Assembly (NCBI GenBank): GCA_958450365.1
Contig: CAUEEP010000731.1
Location: 1,408,501 to 1,472,500 of the forward strand
Source of the DNA: Mesorhabditis belari
Taxonomy: Eukaryota; Nematoda; Chromadorea; Rhabditida; Rhabditidae
DNA length: 64,000 bases
Direction of reading: 5' to 3'
Part shown: positions 22,863-33,400 of the stretch, in pieces
Numbering within the stretch: position 1 is the stretch's first letter
How the letters are laid out: each line of letters opens with the position of its first letter
Translations under genes and position numbers: made by a program
Notes under the pieces: model-generated
Database searches by the model: none
Told to the model about the DNA's origin: nothing
Seen by the model: only the letters and a program-made list of their open reading frames with translations

Positions 22863-23091
22863 TTGTAAATCTTTTACCTTGTAAATCTTAAGAAAAAAGC
22901 GTTTAAGTTTCATCATTGACAGCACAAGATGGGTTTCTTTAGTGTTTATTTGTTAACTTTGACCTAAAGCTCTTTTCATTCGAAAGTTAAATGTCAAATT
23001 TGGTCGTCAGCTTTTTTTGAAAACTTTAGTTTCAAATTAATCAAGCTGAAAATTGCTAGACGAGCATTAGATTTCGATGATGTTGTTTAGC

Positions 23092-23252
23092 GTACTTTTT
23101 CTCTCAAATTTCATAAACATCCCCTTTCTGGTGCACTTAATTCTTTCATTTTTCACTCACAGCAGTGAAACCATTTGATGATTTCTGAAATTGGAAGAAT
23201 TGAGTACACCAGAAAGGGTGGATTTAAGGGATTGAGCTTAAGAGCACAAAGC
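23092..23252. repeat. MITE, CTTTGTGCTCTC...TTTCTGG family
   Basis: The right end reads AGAAAGGGTGGATTTAAGGG and then GAGCACAAAGCAC; the left end mirrors it (CATCCCCTTTCTGGTGCACT). Relatives are at 35355-35420 (one end), 48349-48505, 54950-55000 (one end), 62508-62660 and 62812-62945. Confidence 0.75.
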
Positions 23253-23317
23253 ACAACGTGAAAATAGTCATGTTTCAAAGTAAGCATATTAAAAAAGCTC
23301 TTATTTTAATAGTATTG

Positions 23318-23385
23318 GCTATTGGCGGAAAAGCTCTTGATCTGAGGGTCGCTGGTTCGACTTCCGCCGGTGACAATATTTTTCA
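23318..23385 (+). pseudogene. Degenerate tRNA-like sequence
   Basis: CTCTTGATCTGAG can form a short anticodon arm (loop TTGATCT, anticodon GAT if read as tRNA). It is followed by GGTCGCTGGTTCGACTTCCG, a T arm with mismatches. The 5' acceptor strand is absent. It is a decayed tRNA or tRNA-derived repeat. Confidence 0.45.
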
Positions 23386-24801
23386 AAAAAATTTTTGCTA
23401 AGATTCTGAAAATGCGTGTCTAGGGGTTATTTTTGACGCCGATCACGAAACACACGTTTTTAGCCTAGGTTTCTGCACGGAAAACTAACGAAACGTGAAA
23501 ACAGCCATTTTTTTGGCTCTGGCGCCCTTTACTAAAATAGCTGTAAAAACTTTTAGAAAAGAGACATCTCAAAACGGTTTTTACCAATCGATCCGTCTTG
23601 AATTCAGCTTTAGGATGAGCTATAAAACGTCAAAATTCGACAAATTTAAGGTACTCTCCCAAAAAATCGGAAAGGACTTTTCCACCAACCCAATATAATA
23701 AAATATGGATTTATTTTATTTAGATTTTATGATACGATTTCCCAAATACATAGTTTCCTTTTAAAATCAGTAGTTCCTTTCGCGGATTTCCTTGTCAAAA
23801 TGTCGGAGTTCTTCAGAGTTTTCCCATTTTTTTTGGGACAAAATTTTAGACCCTCAGAAATCAGAGAAAAAAAAAGTGGCGATAAGGAGTCACGAATGGG
23901 TCGATTCTTTCACAAAATTCTCTCACCGAAAACACCGAACCATTTGTTTTTTTATTCAATTCTGTTTTTTGATGAAAACAAGATTGATGAGCTTTTCTTT
24001 TCCGTACTTTTGAATTCTCGAAACTTTCCTGCATCGATTACTTTGGTGATAAAGTTTAAACTAGACTTTCAAAATACGCTATTTTTCCTGCCTTCCATTG
24101 CCAACCGAGTTCTCTCTCAAATCCCAAAAAAAAATTGAAACTTTAGATTTTCAATGAGTCCTTTCCGCCCAACTTTGAAAAATGCTATCAAAAGATTGAT
24201 TGAAAACAAACAAAAACAAACTAATAACGTTTGATTTTGCCTTGACCGGGCACTGTCCTTTGATTACCTTTAAAGAATTTGCTCCTCTGCAAATTCTTTA
24301 AAGGATTACCTTTAAAGAATTTCCTCTAGTCCCTAAAAAATTGAAACTTTAAACTTTTTCTCAATTAATCTTTATCATTTTGAAAGCTCTTTCCCCTTTC
24401 CCCTTTCCTTTTAGTCACCTGATCGCTTTGTGTTTGTTTATTCTTTATTCTCACATATCATGGTGTCTCTCTTGGTGTCTTTCTTACAGTTTTAGTTTCA
24501 AAGTCTAGATTCTTATTCGGTAAACTTTTAAAATCTGATTAAATTCAGATTAAGTGTCTTAACTTTAAGAAATCCTTAAGAAATTCTTTTTGGGCTTGAT
24601 TCAATTGAAACTTTGATTTTAAAAGTATATTTATCCGAAACGAATAATGAATTACAACAAAAAGGAAGAAAGTTTTAATCCCTAGAGTCAAAGTCCCTAG
24701 AGTTTAATCCCTGAGCCTGAGTTGCTAAGAAAAACCCAAATATTGCTTACCCAAATGTTGCTAAGAAAAACCCATAGAAAAAAGAGTCAATCTTTCTAGC
24801 T

Positions 24802-24890
24802 GGATCGAACCCTTGACCCCTCTTTCCCGACTGGGGGACTGGACTCCTATCCTGTCGGCTACGACTCCTATCCCGTCGGCTACGACCGCT
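24802..24890 (-). pseudogene. Degenerate tRNA-like sequence with a duplicated D arm
   Basis: On the minus strand GTAGCCGACAGGATAGGAGT resembles a D arm and GGGTTCGATCC matches a B box. The D-arm text is tandemly duplicated (about 22 bp, 24842-24885), so a normal tRNA fold is impossible. Confidence 0.5.
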
Positions 24891-25299
24891 TCAGGCTTAG
24901 GCTTAGGCTCAGGAATTTGCAAAAAATTTTAACTCAAAATCTCAGTTTAAAAGATTTAAGCCAATTAGTCATTTTCTCACAGAAAAGCTGAAAAAAATGA
25001 CTGATTAATCTGCTAAACTTCGCGGATTTTGCAAACGAAAACCGCGGATTAAGATAAAATTGAAAAAAAAAAAGGCACAAAGCGGTTTAAAAACAAATGG
25101 TTGGCAACAAAAAAAGTCAAAAAACAAACAAATTACATCTGGTCTGGGCTATTGTATACAAACCTTTTTGAAACTCGCGAATTTTAAGCGCTGCCTTCAA
25201 ACAATTTTTGTTGTGTCTTGAAAATTCTAGGTTTCGGTTTCACTTTTCTGTTTTCACTGTTCTAGGTTTCCATTTCTGGATGCCGAAAGTGTGCAATCA

Positions 25300-25800
25300 A
25301 TTGGCCTGTTTATGCTTTAATTCCTAGTTAAAGCAGAATTTATTCAATCTTAGCTGAATAAATTACCGTTTACTATACCTAGACAAATGACTTGAATTCT
25401 AGTGTAAATAAGTATCAAGTTTCAACTTTTGGGACATAAGCACTAACATTGGCGAAACAATTATAATTTTTTTTCTAGATAAAACCCAGATTAAACCAGA
25501 TTTCTTAAGTAATTTTTCATTACTAATTTAATTTCCCTATTTTTATACAGCTACAATTATTGTTAACTTTATGGTCATTGTCACTCGAGTAGCTTTATTA
25601 GCGTCACTAACTTGATGTGCAACTAGCCTGATTATGCTTTAATTCCTAGTTAAAGCAGATAAATGACTTGAATTCTAGTGTAAATAAGTATCAAGTTTCA
25701 ACCTTTGACGAATAAGCACTAACATTGGCGAAACAATTATAACTCTTTTCTAGATAAAACCCAGATTAAACCAGATTTCTTGAGTAATTTTTCATTACTA
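25300..25800. repeat. Tandem duplication whose second copy hosts a mariner element
   Basis: Blocks ATGCTTTAATTCCTAGTTAA, TGAATTCTAGTGTAAATAAG, CTAACATTGGCGAAACAATT, ACCAGATTTCTT and TTTTTCATTACTA occur in order at about 25310-25530 and again at 25635-25800. The second copy continues after the insertion at 26368 as ATTTAATTTCCCTATTTTTA. Confidence 0.9.
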
Positions 25801-26367
25801 TTGGGTTGATGCATAATTATCCGGACTTCTTTTTGCGTGCTTGTATCTTTTTTGTTTTGAAAGCTTTTTGTCTATTTCTTTTTTTAAAATATTCGTTATT
25901 CTTTAGTGAACAAAATGCGTGTCGACAATCATATCCAATTTCCGTGTGGGACCCAAAGAACTTTTTGGTCAAGGAACAATTGGACGTGCAACAGTTTATG
26001 AATGGTTCGATCGTTTCAAGTCCGGTAACACAAGTGTTGATGATGAACCAGGAAGAGGACGGCCATCAGAATTCGATGACAAGGCACTTCTGGAAGCCGT
26101 TGAAGAAGACGAAAGCCTGACAACCAGAATGCTGGCAGATGAATTCAATGTTGACCAGTCAACGATCGTGCGCCATCTCAAAAAGCTTGGCAAAGTATGG
26201 AAATTGGCTGGATGGGTCCCACACGGAAATTGGATATGATTGTCGACACGCATTTTGTTCACTAAAGAATAACGAATATTTAAAAAAAAGAAATAGACAA
26301 AAAGCTTTCAAAACAAAAAAGATACAAGCACGCAAAAAGAAGTCCGGATAATTATGCATCAACCCAA
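25801..26367 (+). mobile_element. Non-autonomous mariner with 155-bp terminal inverted repeats and transposase N-terminus
   Basis: Both ends start TTGGGTTGATGCATAATTAT and are inverted repeats of about 155 bp (25801-25955 and 26213-26367), flanked by TA on each side. Between them is the N-terminal DNA-binding half of a mariner transposase: RATVYEWFDRFKSGNTSVDD, EPGRGRPSEFDDKALLEAVE, then LADEFNVDQSTIVRHLKKLG and WVPH. The catalytic DDD domain is missing. It looks like a derivative in which the left end was copied in inverted form onto a truncated element. Confidence 0.92.
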
Positions 26368-26403
26368 TAATTTAATTTCCCTATTTTTATACAGCTACAA
26401 TTA

Positions 26404-26555
26404 TTTAATTGTAGGCTTAGGCTTGTAGCTGTAGCTAATTGTTAATTATTTAATTGTAGCTGTAGCTAATTGTAGCTGTAGCTAATTGTAGCTGTAGCTA
26501 ATTGTAGCTGTAGCTAATTGTAGCTGTAGCTAATTGTAGCTGTAGCTAATTGTTA
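26404..26555. repeat. 16-bp minisatellite TTGTAGCTGTAGCTAA
   Basis: About eight copies of TTGTAGCTGTAGCTAA. It expands a motif (CTACAATTA) present once in the flanking duplicated sequence. Confidence 0.9.
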
Positions 26556-28194
26556 ACTTTATTTTGTCTTTGTGGATTATCATTTTAAATGCCAAAAATC
26601 ACATAAAAGTTCAAAGCTTTTTCAAAAAAACAAAAACCTTTTTTTGCAAAAGGATCCCATTTTTATGAATCACAAAAAGTGATTTTATAGGTTAAAGTGC
26701 GTCAATGACTCAAAAAAACGTGAAAAACGCAAAAACGTTCCTTTTTTGCTCGTAATCTTCCCGGAATCTCTCAAATTGACCAAGTTTTTGCAATTTTTCA
26801 ATTTCCTCTCAGAAAAAATATCAGATTTGAGCTTTCCTCTTGAGCCTCAGAAAAGGTGAAACTTTAAAATAGCTTTTTCCAAATCTTTCATTCCATTTTA
26901 TCAAGCTTTGTTACCAAAAAAGAAAAAGGAATTCAATTCCCTAAGACAATAAGCTTTTCTGCTTTCTGAATCGGATAAGTAATTGTTTATAGGAAAAAAA
27001 AAAACTACCCGACTTTTTCTTGGTGAAAACGTGAACTTTTTGAAACTTACTTTTTCTCTATCTCTTCTATCTCATCTATTCTCTACAATTTCTATACTTT
27101 TTACTTCTTTTCTACACTAAAGTTTCAAGTTTTAATTGCATTACGGTAGAAATTTCGAATTTTTCATTGAATTGAGGCGACTCTTGACAAAATATTGTTC
27201 TATACGTGATCGTAAACACAAATATTTGTCTTGGAAAGCTATTTTCATCAAAAAAAAACAATTGTGTTTCAAAAGAGTGCATCCATTTCTTCAGCCACCA
27301 CATTAGTCCGTCCAATTCCTTTCAATTCACATTAGCACGTTCGATTCCTCCATTTTAACCAAAGAGAAAGAAAATCTAGCCAATTGCTGATCTTTTTGAA
27401 ACCGATCTTCATCACTTTTTCAAATCATTTATTTGTTGAGACAAAAAGAATGTCTTTGGCCAACTTTTCCCCAAGAAAAGGGCAGCCAAAGTCAATAATT
27501 TGTCCCCATTTCCCTTTACTCTTCTTTTTCTTTACTCTCTTTACTCAAATTTATTTGAAACTGTGTCTTTTCTTTGAGTCTACTTTGTAAAAAGATCATT
27601 TTTCTTTGCTTAAATGCTAAATTTGAATTGAATTCTCTTGTAAGGCTATTTTTTTTACTGTTTTCCTTTTACTATTTCCAAATTTGGAACCTTTTCTCTT
27701 TATGAAATGACCAAAAAGAGTCAACTAATCCGCAAAAGTTCGATTAAAATTCATGAGTTTCAAGTAAGCACTAGGTGAAATGGGAAAATTTGGAACAGTT
27801 AAATGTCCGTAAACGCTAAAAAGTCATTCAAATTTTTTTTTTTTGAGAACTTTTATAAGTTTTCAATTTGTTTCAGTTATCAAATTGGGTTAGTTTTTGT
27901 TTAAAACCTAAAAAGGATGTTTAAACTTTGAAATAATAAGAGATTTGTGGTCTTAAAAAAATGACATTTCAATTTTTACAAGTTAAAAGGGAAATTTCCT
28001 CTTCATTTCAATGGAAAAAAGTTAATGTTTCAAATTGGATTATGTAAAATCGAAAATTTTCTTGTCAATTCGACATCGGCTCGTCATCAATTTTCATTAG
28101 ATCCCTCAAAATAACGCGAAATTGGTTAGGATTTCACTTGATAAAACAATTTTTTTCGCCTTTTTTCAGTCCCAACTCGAATACTTTATTGGTT

Positions 28195-28786
28195 AATTTA
28201 TTTGGCACCATAATCCTTAATTTAATTTTGTAGACAATATTTAATTTTTATATATATATATATAAATACTTTATTCAGAAAGAAATAAAGTGCGAAAAAT
28301 GTACTAGATAAAAGATCACAAAGTCACTTAAAATGCAAGGAAATAGCCCTTTTAAAATCAGACACGGTGGAGATCAAACGCAACTTGTTGGGAAGGGCAT
28401 CCCAAACTTTAGTCACACAATTTACGAAAAAAGCTCTAGAGGATTTAGAGAAAGCAGATTCGGGATGCAAGATAAAAGAGCCACGATAAAAGAGCCACGC
28501 CTAGTCGCCAAAAGCCTCGAGTTTAGTCGAAAAAGATTTTTAAAAAGAGGGTTTTGATGTTTTCCTTTTACAATTTTAAAGCACTCAACCAAATCTATGA
28601 TAAGACGGCGTTGTTCTAAGGTTTCAAGGTTTCTAAGGTTCTAAGGTTTCAAGTGAGAAAACTTTCAATCTATGTTTATACCTGACGGATGAGTAGTTAG
28701 CAAAATCAATTTTGAATAGTGCTATTCGAGTAAAGTTTTTCTGAACCTTTTTCAATTTTGTCGATTAGGGATTTAGAAATAATTTA
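28195..28786 (-). mobile_element. LINE (non-LTR retrotransposon) 3' end, reverse transcriptase C-terminus, broken
   Basis: Read on the minus strand with at least three frame changes: KVQKNFTRIALFKIDFANYS, then RRLIIDLVECFKIVKGKH, then RAFFVNCVTKVWDALPNKLR and STVSDFKRAISLHFK plus stop (28324). The order 'QxxFTR', 'DLxExFKI', 'FFxNxVxxVWxxLP', 'FK' is the C-terminal part of CR1/jockey-like LINE reverse transcriptases. A 14-bp tandem duplication (CGTGGCTCTTTTAT) causes one shift. The 3' tail (about 28195-28323) holds a TA-rich run at 28250-28264. It is dead and truncated at its 5' side. Confidence 0.85.
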
Positions 28787-28956
28787 GAAATATTTTGTAG
28801 ACAATATTTAATTTTGTAGACTAAAATCTTAGCCAATCAAAAAACAACAATGTTAAAGAATCTCATATACCGAGAATAAACACAGAACTACGTGAAATTT
28901 GCCTTCAAGCTTATATCATTGTCGTTCCCCCTTGAGCTTCAATTGAGTCGTGCACA

Positions 28957-29226
28957 TACCGTAAATACTGTAATAGTACCCCACCCCCCTCGTACAGTCG
29001 CGTAGTCGCAAAAGTTTTTTAGTATTTCATTTTTTTTCAAAGCGCCCGTACTTTCAAAAAATGCGTCTTTGGTATCAAAAAATAGCTAAAATTCAGGGCT
29101 ATTTTTTGATACCTATGCGCGCATTGTAGCATAAATCAGTGTTGAGAAAAACTTGTTCAAAGCTAGTCTACACAACACTCTGCACCGTCATTATGGGGGT
29201 GGGGTACTATTACAGTATTTACGGTA
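28957..29226. repeat. MITE, TACCGTAAATACTGTAATAG family, copy 2
   Basis: Same ends as 10632-10906 and the same inner hairpin (GGTATCAAAAAATAGC), in the opposite orientation. Enough similarity over the full length to call one family. Confidence 0.9.
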
Positions 29227-29468
29227 GGGTTCCATTTCGGCCATCAAATTCAAGAGTTTTATCTAGAAATATTAGGTTTGCAAGTTATAAACGATCGTTT
29301 GCTTTGTTCAATGTTCAATGATATCTTAGAATTCAAAAAGATTTTTCGCTTCTGCATACAAACTACAATATTTTTAAAAATAAGATCCCTTTCAAATTTC
29401 TGAGCCCCTATTTTCCTGGACGAAAATGGAAGAAAATGTAGGACAAAAAACTTCTTATTCGCACAGCT

Positions 29469-29681
29469 ATGCTCTACGATTTTAAACAAGGAAAATCATC
29501 CTCATCAATCTCATCGTACAACCATTTCCACTTTGGAGATGGAAGTATTAGCGAAAGTCAATGTCGAAAATGGTTTCAACGCTTTCAAAGTGGAAACGAA
29601 AGTCTCTAGAATGAGCCGCATCCTTCAGGAGTCACTCATGTGGATTTGCCGGCAGAAATTCAAGAGATTTTTTGCGTTCTA
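29469..29681 (+). mobile_element. Mariner transposase N-terminal fragment
   Basis: MLYDFKQGKSSSSIS, then FGDGSISESQCRKWFQRFQS and GNESL followed by an in-frame TAG and NEPHPSG. This matches the helix-turn-helix part of mariner transposases and the element at 44313-44843 (MLYDFKRGK, FGEDSISISQCQRWFKRF). No terminal repeats seen. Confidence 0.8.
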
Positions 29682-30004
29682 TTAAATAAACAAGTTGTTG
29701 CCTAAAAAGATTGTTTATAACTTGCCAACCGAATAGATTGCGGCCTTTATTCACTCAAGACAGCTGCACAAAACTCAAAATATTCATAATCAGTTCGGAA
29801 TTTAATTGGCAAAAGCGTTTGGCTAAATAAAAGTTTTATTTTGCTCACAACCTTTTAAACATATTCAGTCAATCAACTCGATATATGAGTTTTCAGCTCA
29901 TTAACTGAATATCTTCAAGAACAAGGTAATTTGAGGGTATTTAAAAGTCCCATGAACCAAAAATCGCTCCTGATTTTGTGTTTTTGTAAAAAACTGTGAT
30001 GATA

Positions 30005-30066
30005 ACTGATCATGAATATGACATTAGAAAATAACGTTATTTTCTAATGTCATATTCATGATCAGT
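30005..30066. repeat. Perfect 62-bp palindrome without spacer
   Basis: ACTGATCATGAATATGACAT and onward, with centre AACGTT at 30033-30038; both 31-nt arms are exact complements. It lies about 430 bp upstream of the arrestin-gene start. Confidence 0.97.
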
Positions 30067-30495
30067 GAGTAAAAATACGTAGATTACGTTTGATAAAAAG
30101 ATTCTTTAAGGAAATCATCTTTATGTGTTCCCTTTATGCTTTACTTTACTTTACTTGAGTTTGAAAAAAACGTTGTTTCAAGTGATCATTAGTTAGGTAG
30201 GGAAAATTGAAAATAATTTGTTGTATTTCGTTAATTTCATTTAGTCAGCTGCCTCAAAAAAAATGATCCAGCATTTCGTTTTTCAAATTTGTTTGATTAA
30301 AAAGATTCTGTTTCAACTTATTTGATGTGAATTCGAAAAAGTTTCTGTTAATTTCCTATTTCTATTAATCTATTAATTCAGCAGGTCAAAGCGATTCAAC
30401 GATAGTTCAACAATAGTTCAACGATAATTCAGCGATACCTCAACCCAACACATTTCTTTATTTGATGTCAATTTTCTGAGCACAACAAAAACAAA

Positions 30496-33400
30496 ATGGA
30501 TCCAGTGAAATTGGAGCTTTCCGTTGACGATTCACTTTATGCTCCGGGTGACTATGTGACGGGTACAGTCCGCTTGAATGCTCCTTACGATGTGCCCGGT
30601 GATCGGCTGACGATCAGATTCCAGGGGAAAGCTAGCGTTTGGTTTCAGGTTTGTTTTAGAAAAATTAAAGAGTTTAAAAGGAAAACGATTGACTGAAGTA
30701 TTGATTTTTATAATAATTTGCCAATGATTGGCGGGAATTCTTTACAAAATAAAGTGAATCGTCAACGGAAAGCTCCAATTTCACTCGATCCCTTTTGTTG
30801 TAAGGAATTCTTTACAAGAGTTGCAAAATTTGAAACTTGATTCTTTTTTTGATTATCAGAACTTTTAGGAATATGAGAAAACCCAAACGTACAGAGCGGA
30901 GAGAAATTTCGTTGATGAGAGCGTTGAATTGTGGCGATTCGTTGCAGCCGGGGAGTTGCTGGGAATGCACGGGAAACCGGTTGGGATTTCATATTTTTGA
31001 TTTCAAAAATATCAAAGAACAAACTCATATGTGGTTAGTAAAAAAAGAAAACTGTAAAAAGCTTTCCCTTTAGAATCTTCGAAATTTAAAAGTTCGAAAA
31101 TTTTGATACAGATTACATTTTGATAGATTCTCTTTTCAAAAATATGACTTTTAAAGTTTAAATTGAAAACATTTAAAGAATTTCAAAGTTGTCTACTTTC
31201 TAGATCACTTTTAGCTAACAATTGTAATGTAGTATTTCTTACCTTGTAGATGTGGGGCCGGCTTTCACCTGGTTTACAAATCCTATAGCCTCAACCCAGC
31301 TTATCAAGCTTCAAGATATCAAGAATACCGTCTTCTCTCTAATAGTAGTGCACCGAGAGGGTTGCCAAAATTTCTCGAAATCTAGAAAAGCTCTTAAAAG
31401 AACCTATCGATGTGGGGTCGGAAATGTAGCTGATTTTGGATGTAGATCCAAAAAAGATCCCTACTCGAACCGTATTCGAACCGTATTGGAACCATATTAG
31501 ATCCAAAAAAGATCCCTATTGGAACCGTATTGGAACGATCAGATCTTGTGGGGGATTTGAGTGTTGAGCTTCTGCAAAAGCTTGGAAACCGTAAAATCGT
31601 CACCAACTCGGCTCGCCGAGTTGGTGACTTTTATTAAAGAAAATATGGTATATATGGCCACAAAGGAAGGATAATTAATGGAACGATAATTAAAGCGCAA
31701 AAGTGGCTTACAAATTTAAAAACTTTGATTCGACTTTTTTGATTACTCTTTAAATGAAATGTTTTTTCTATTTATTTTTCAATTTCTATTTATTAAAAAT
31801 TCTCCAGTTTCTCCGATAAGTACTCCGATACTATTTCCCTTTGAAACATTGAAACATTTACCATATCAAATGAGATTTACTCAAAGTACCCTAAATTTTA
31901 GCTTAAATTCAATTCAAGCTTATTGTTCTCAAAAAATTTCACAATTTCTATTGATAGAGGGGGAAAATTTGAAACCCAATACTTTTCAATGATTTTTTTT
32001 TACTCATTTAGACAACCGGGGGCTTGAAAATGAAAAAATTTCTTCAATAAAAAAAACATTGTTTCAAAATTTTCAATATAAGCATAGAAATCGGCTTTGT
32101 AATACCTAGCCGTAAATCTTGATAATAGAAAAAGTAATAGAAACCAGCCATGAATCTTGAAATAGTAGGGTCCAAGTTCCACCAAATTTTTAGAATACAT
32201 TGTTAAGGGAAAATAGCGCAATAGTTTTTAAAAGAAATTTCAAATTCAAACTAGATTCTTTTTTTCGTCAAGAACGGAAGGGCCTAAGAGAGAAAGCTTT
32301 TATAGTCGAGTTTCCGAGTCGAGTCAAAGTTTCCGACTTAACCTCAATGATCTGAGTCTCAATTGCCTCAATTGCAATTGCCAATTGCGAGAACAATTTC
32401 ACCCACCCAGCACCCTAATAGTAGTGTACCCAGAGCTCTAATAGTAGTGCACCCAGAGCACCTAAATTCCTCGAAATCTCGAAAAGCGCTTATCAGAACC
32501 TATCGATGTGGGGTCGGGAAAGGTAACTGACGATCAGATCTTGTGGGGGATTTGAGTGTTCAGCTTCTCTGAAAGCTTTGAAACTGTAAAATAGTTCTGC
32601 TTTTTTTTGTAAACTTCTGCAAAAACTTCCAAACCATTAAATGGGCTTTTTTATCTAAAGTATGTGATTTTAAAAAAATTTTTTTAATAGATTTTGACAT
32701 GGTTTGCAATTGCAGACTGAGCTGAGCCTGTTCGGGGATGTTTTGTACGCGAGCAAGTTGCAAATCATTTTTTATGAGGTTTTAGTGGTGAAAAAATTGA
32801 GATCAAGTTAATTGCTATTTTCAATTTTTATAAAAAGTTTTAGCGAAAAAGGAAACCTCATCTTTTGGCAAAATAAAAAGCTTTTCATCGTTATTAAAAG
32901 TTACTGTAATTACTGTAATTACTGTAATTACTGTAGTTGTTACTGCACTGTTAATGTAAGTTACTGTTACTGTTACTGTAAAATTTACGGAAAGGTTATA
33001 GGGATTTTTGAGAGAATACACTTTAGAAGTTGAAAAAGAATTCTACAAACATTTTATAAAAATTGAAAATAACAATTAACTTATCAGTGAGTCTAATAAG
33101 TTCTGTGAAAACTTGAAACTTGAATTATTAAGAAAATTTGATTATTAAGACTTCTGGAAGCCTACTCACTTGTCTAATTCTCTCTTTTTAAAAACGGGGG
33201 ACACGTTTTAGGAAACGAGTTTCAAAGTAAACGGGATGGGCTCATTGCTTTAAGCATTAATCTCGGAAACGAAGCAGAGACATCTTAGAGATGAAAAATT
33301 TTGAACTTTTGAAACTTAATTTATTAAAACTCTTCTTTTTGGGTAAATAATTCAACTTTTTATCACATTTGACACATTTGAAAAAGGGATTTGTTTGATA

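Larger units (their letters stand above)
21437..30495. other. Transposon-rich spacer without a supported host gene
   Basis: Between the sulfotransferase and arrestin genes I see MITEs, tRNA-like pieces, a mariner derivative, a LINE end and palindromes, listed separately. A plus-strand frame at 21730-22038 (102 residues; Phe/Pro/Ser-rich start, then basic) follows a CTTT tract and an acceptor-like CTTTAG. It shows no known domain. Frames at 23792-24138 overlap each other and look like chance. The end of an ATTGGGTTGG-type element lies at 23669-23695 with no partner end. Confidence 0.6.

Noticed and set aside
23792..24138. Two overlapping plus-strand frames of 73 and 112 residues
   Set aside because: They share the same DNA in different frames, are AT-driven and have no domain or splice context.
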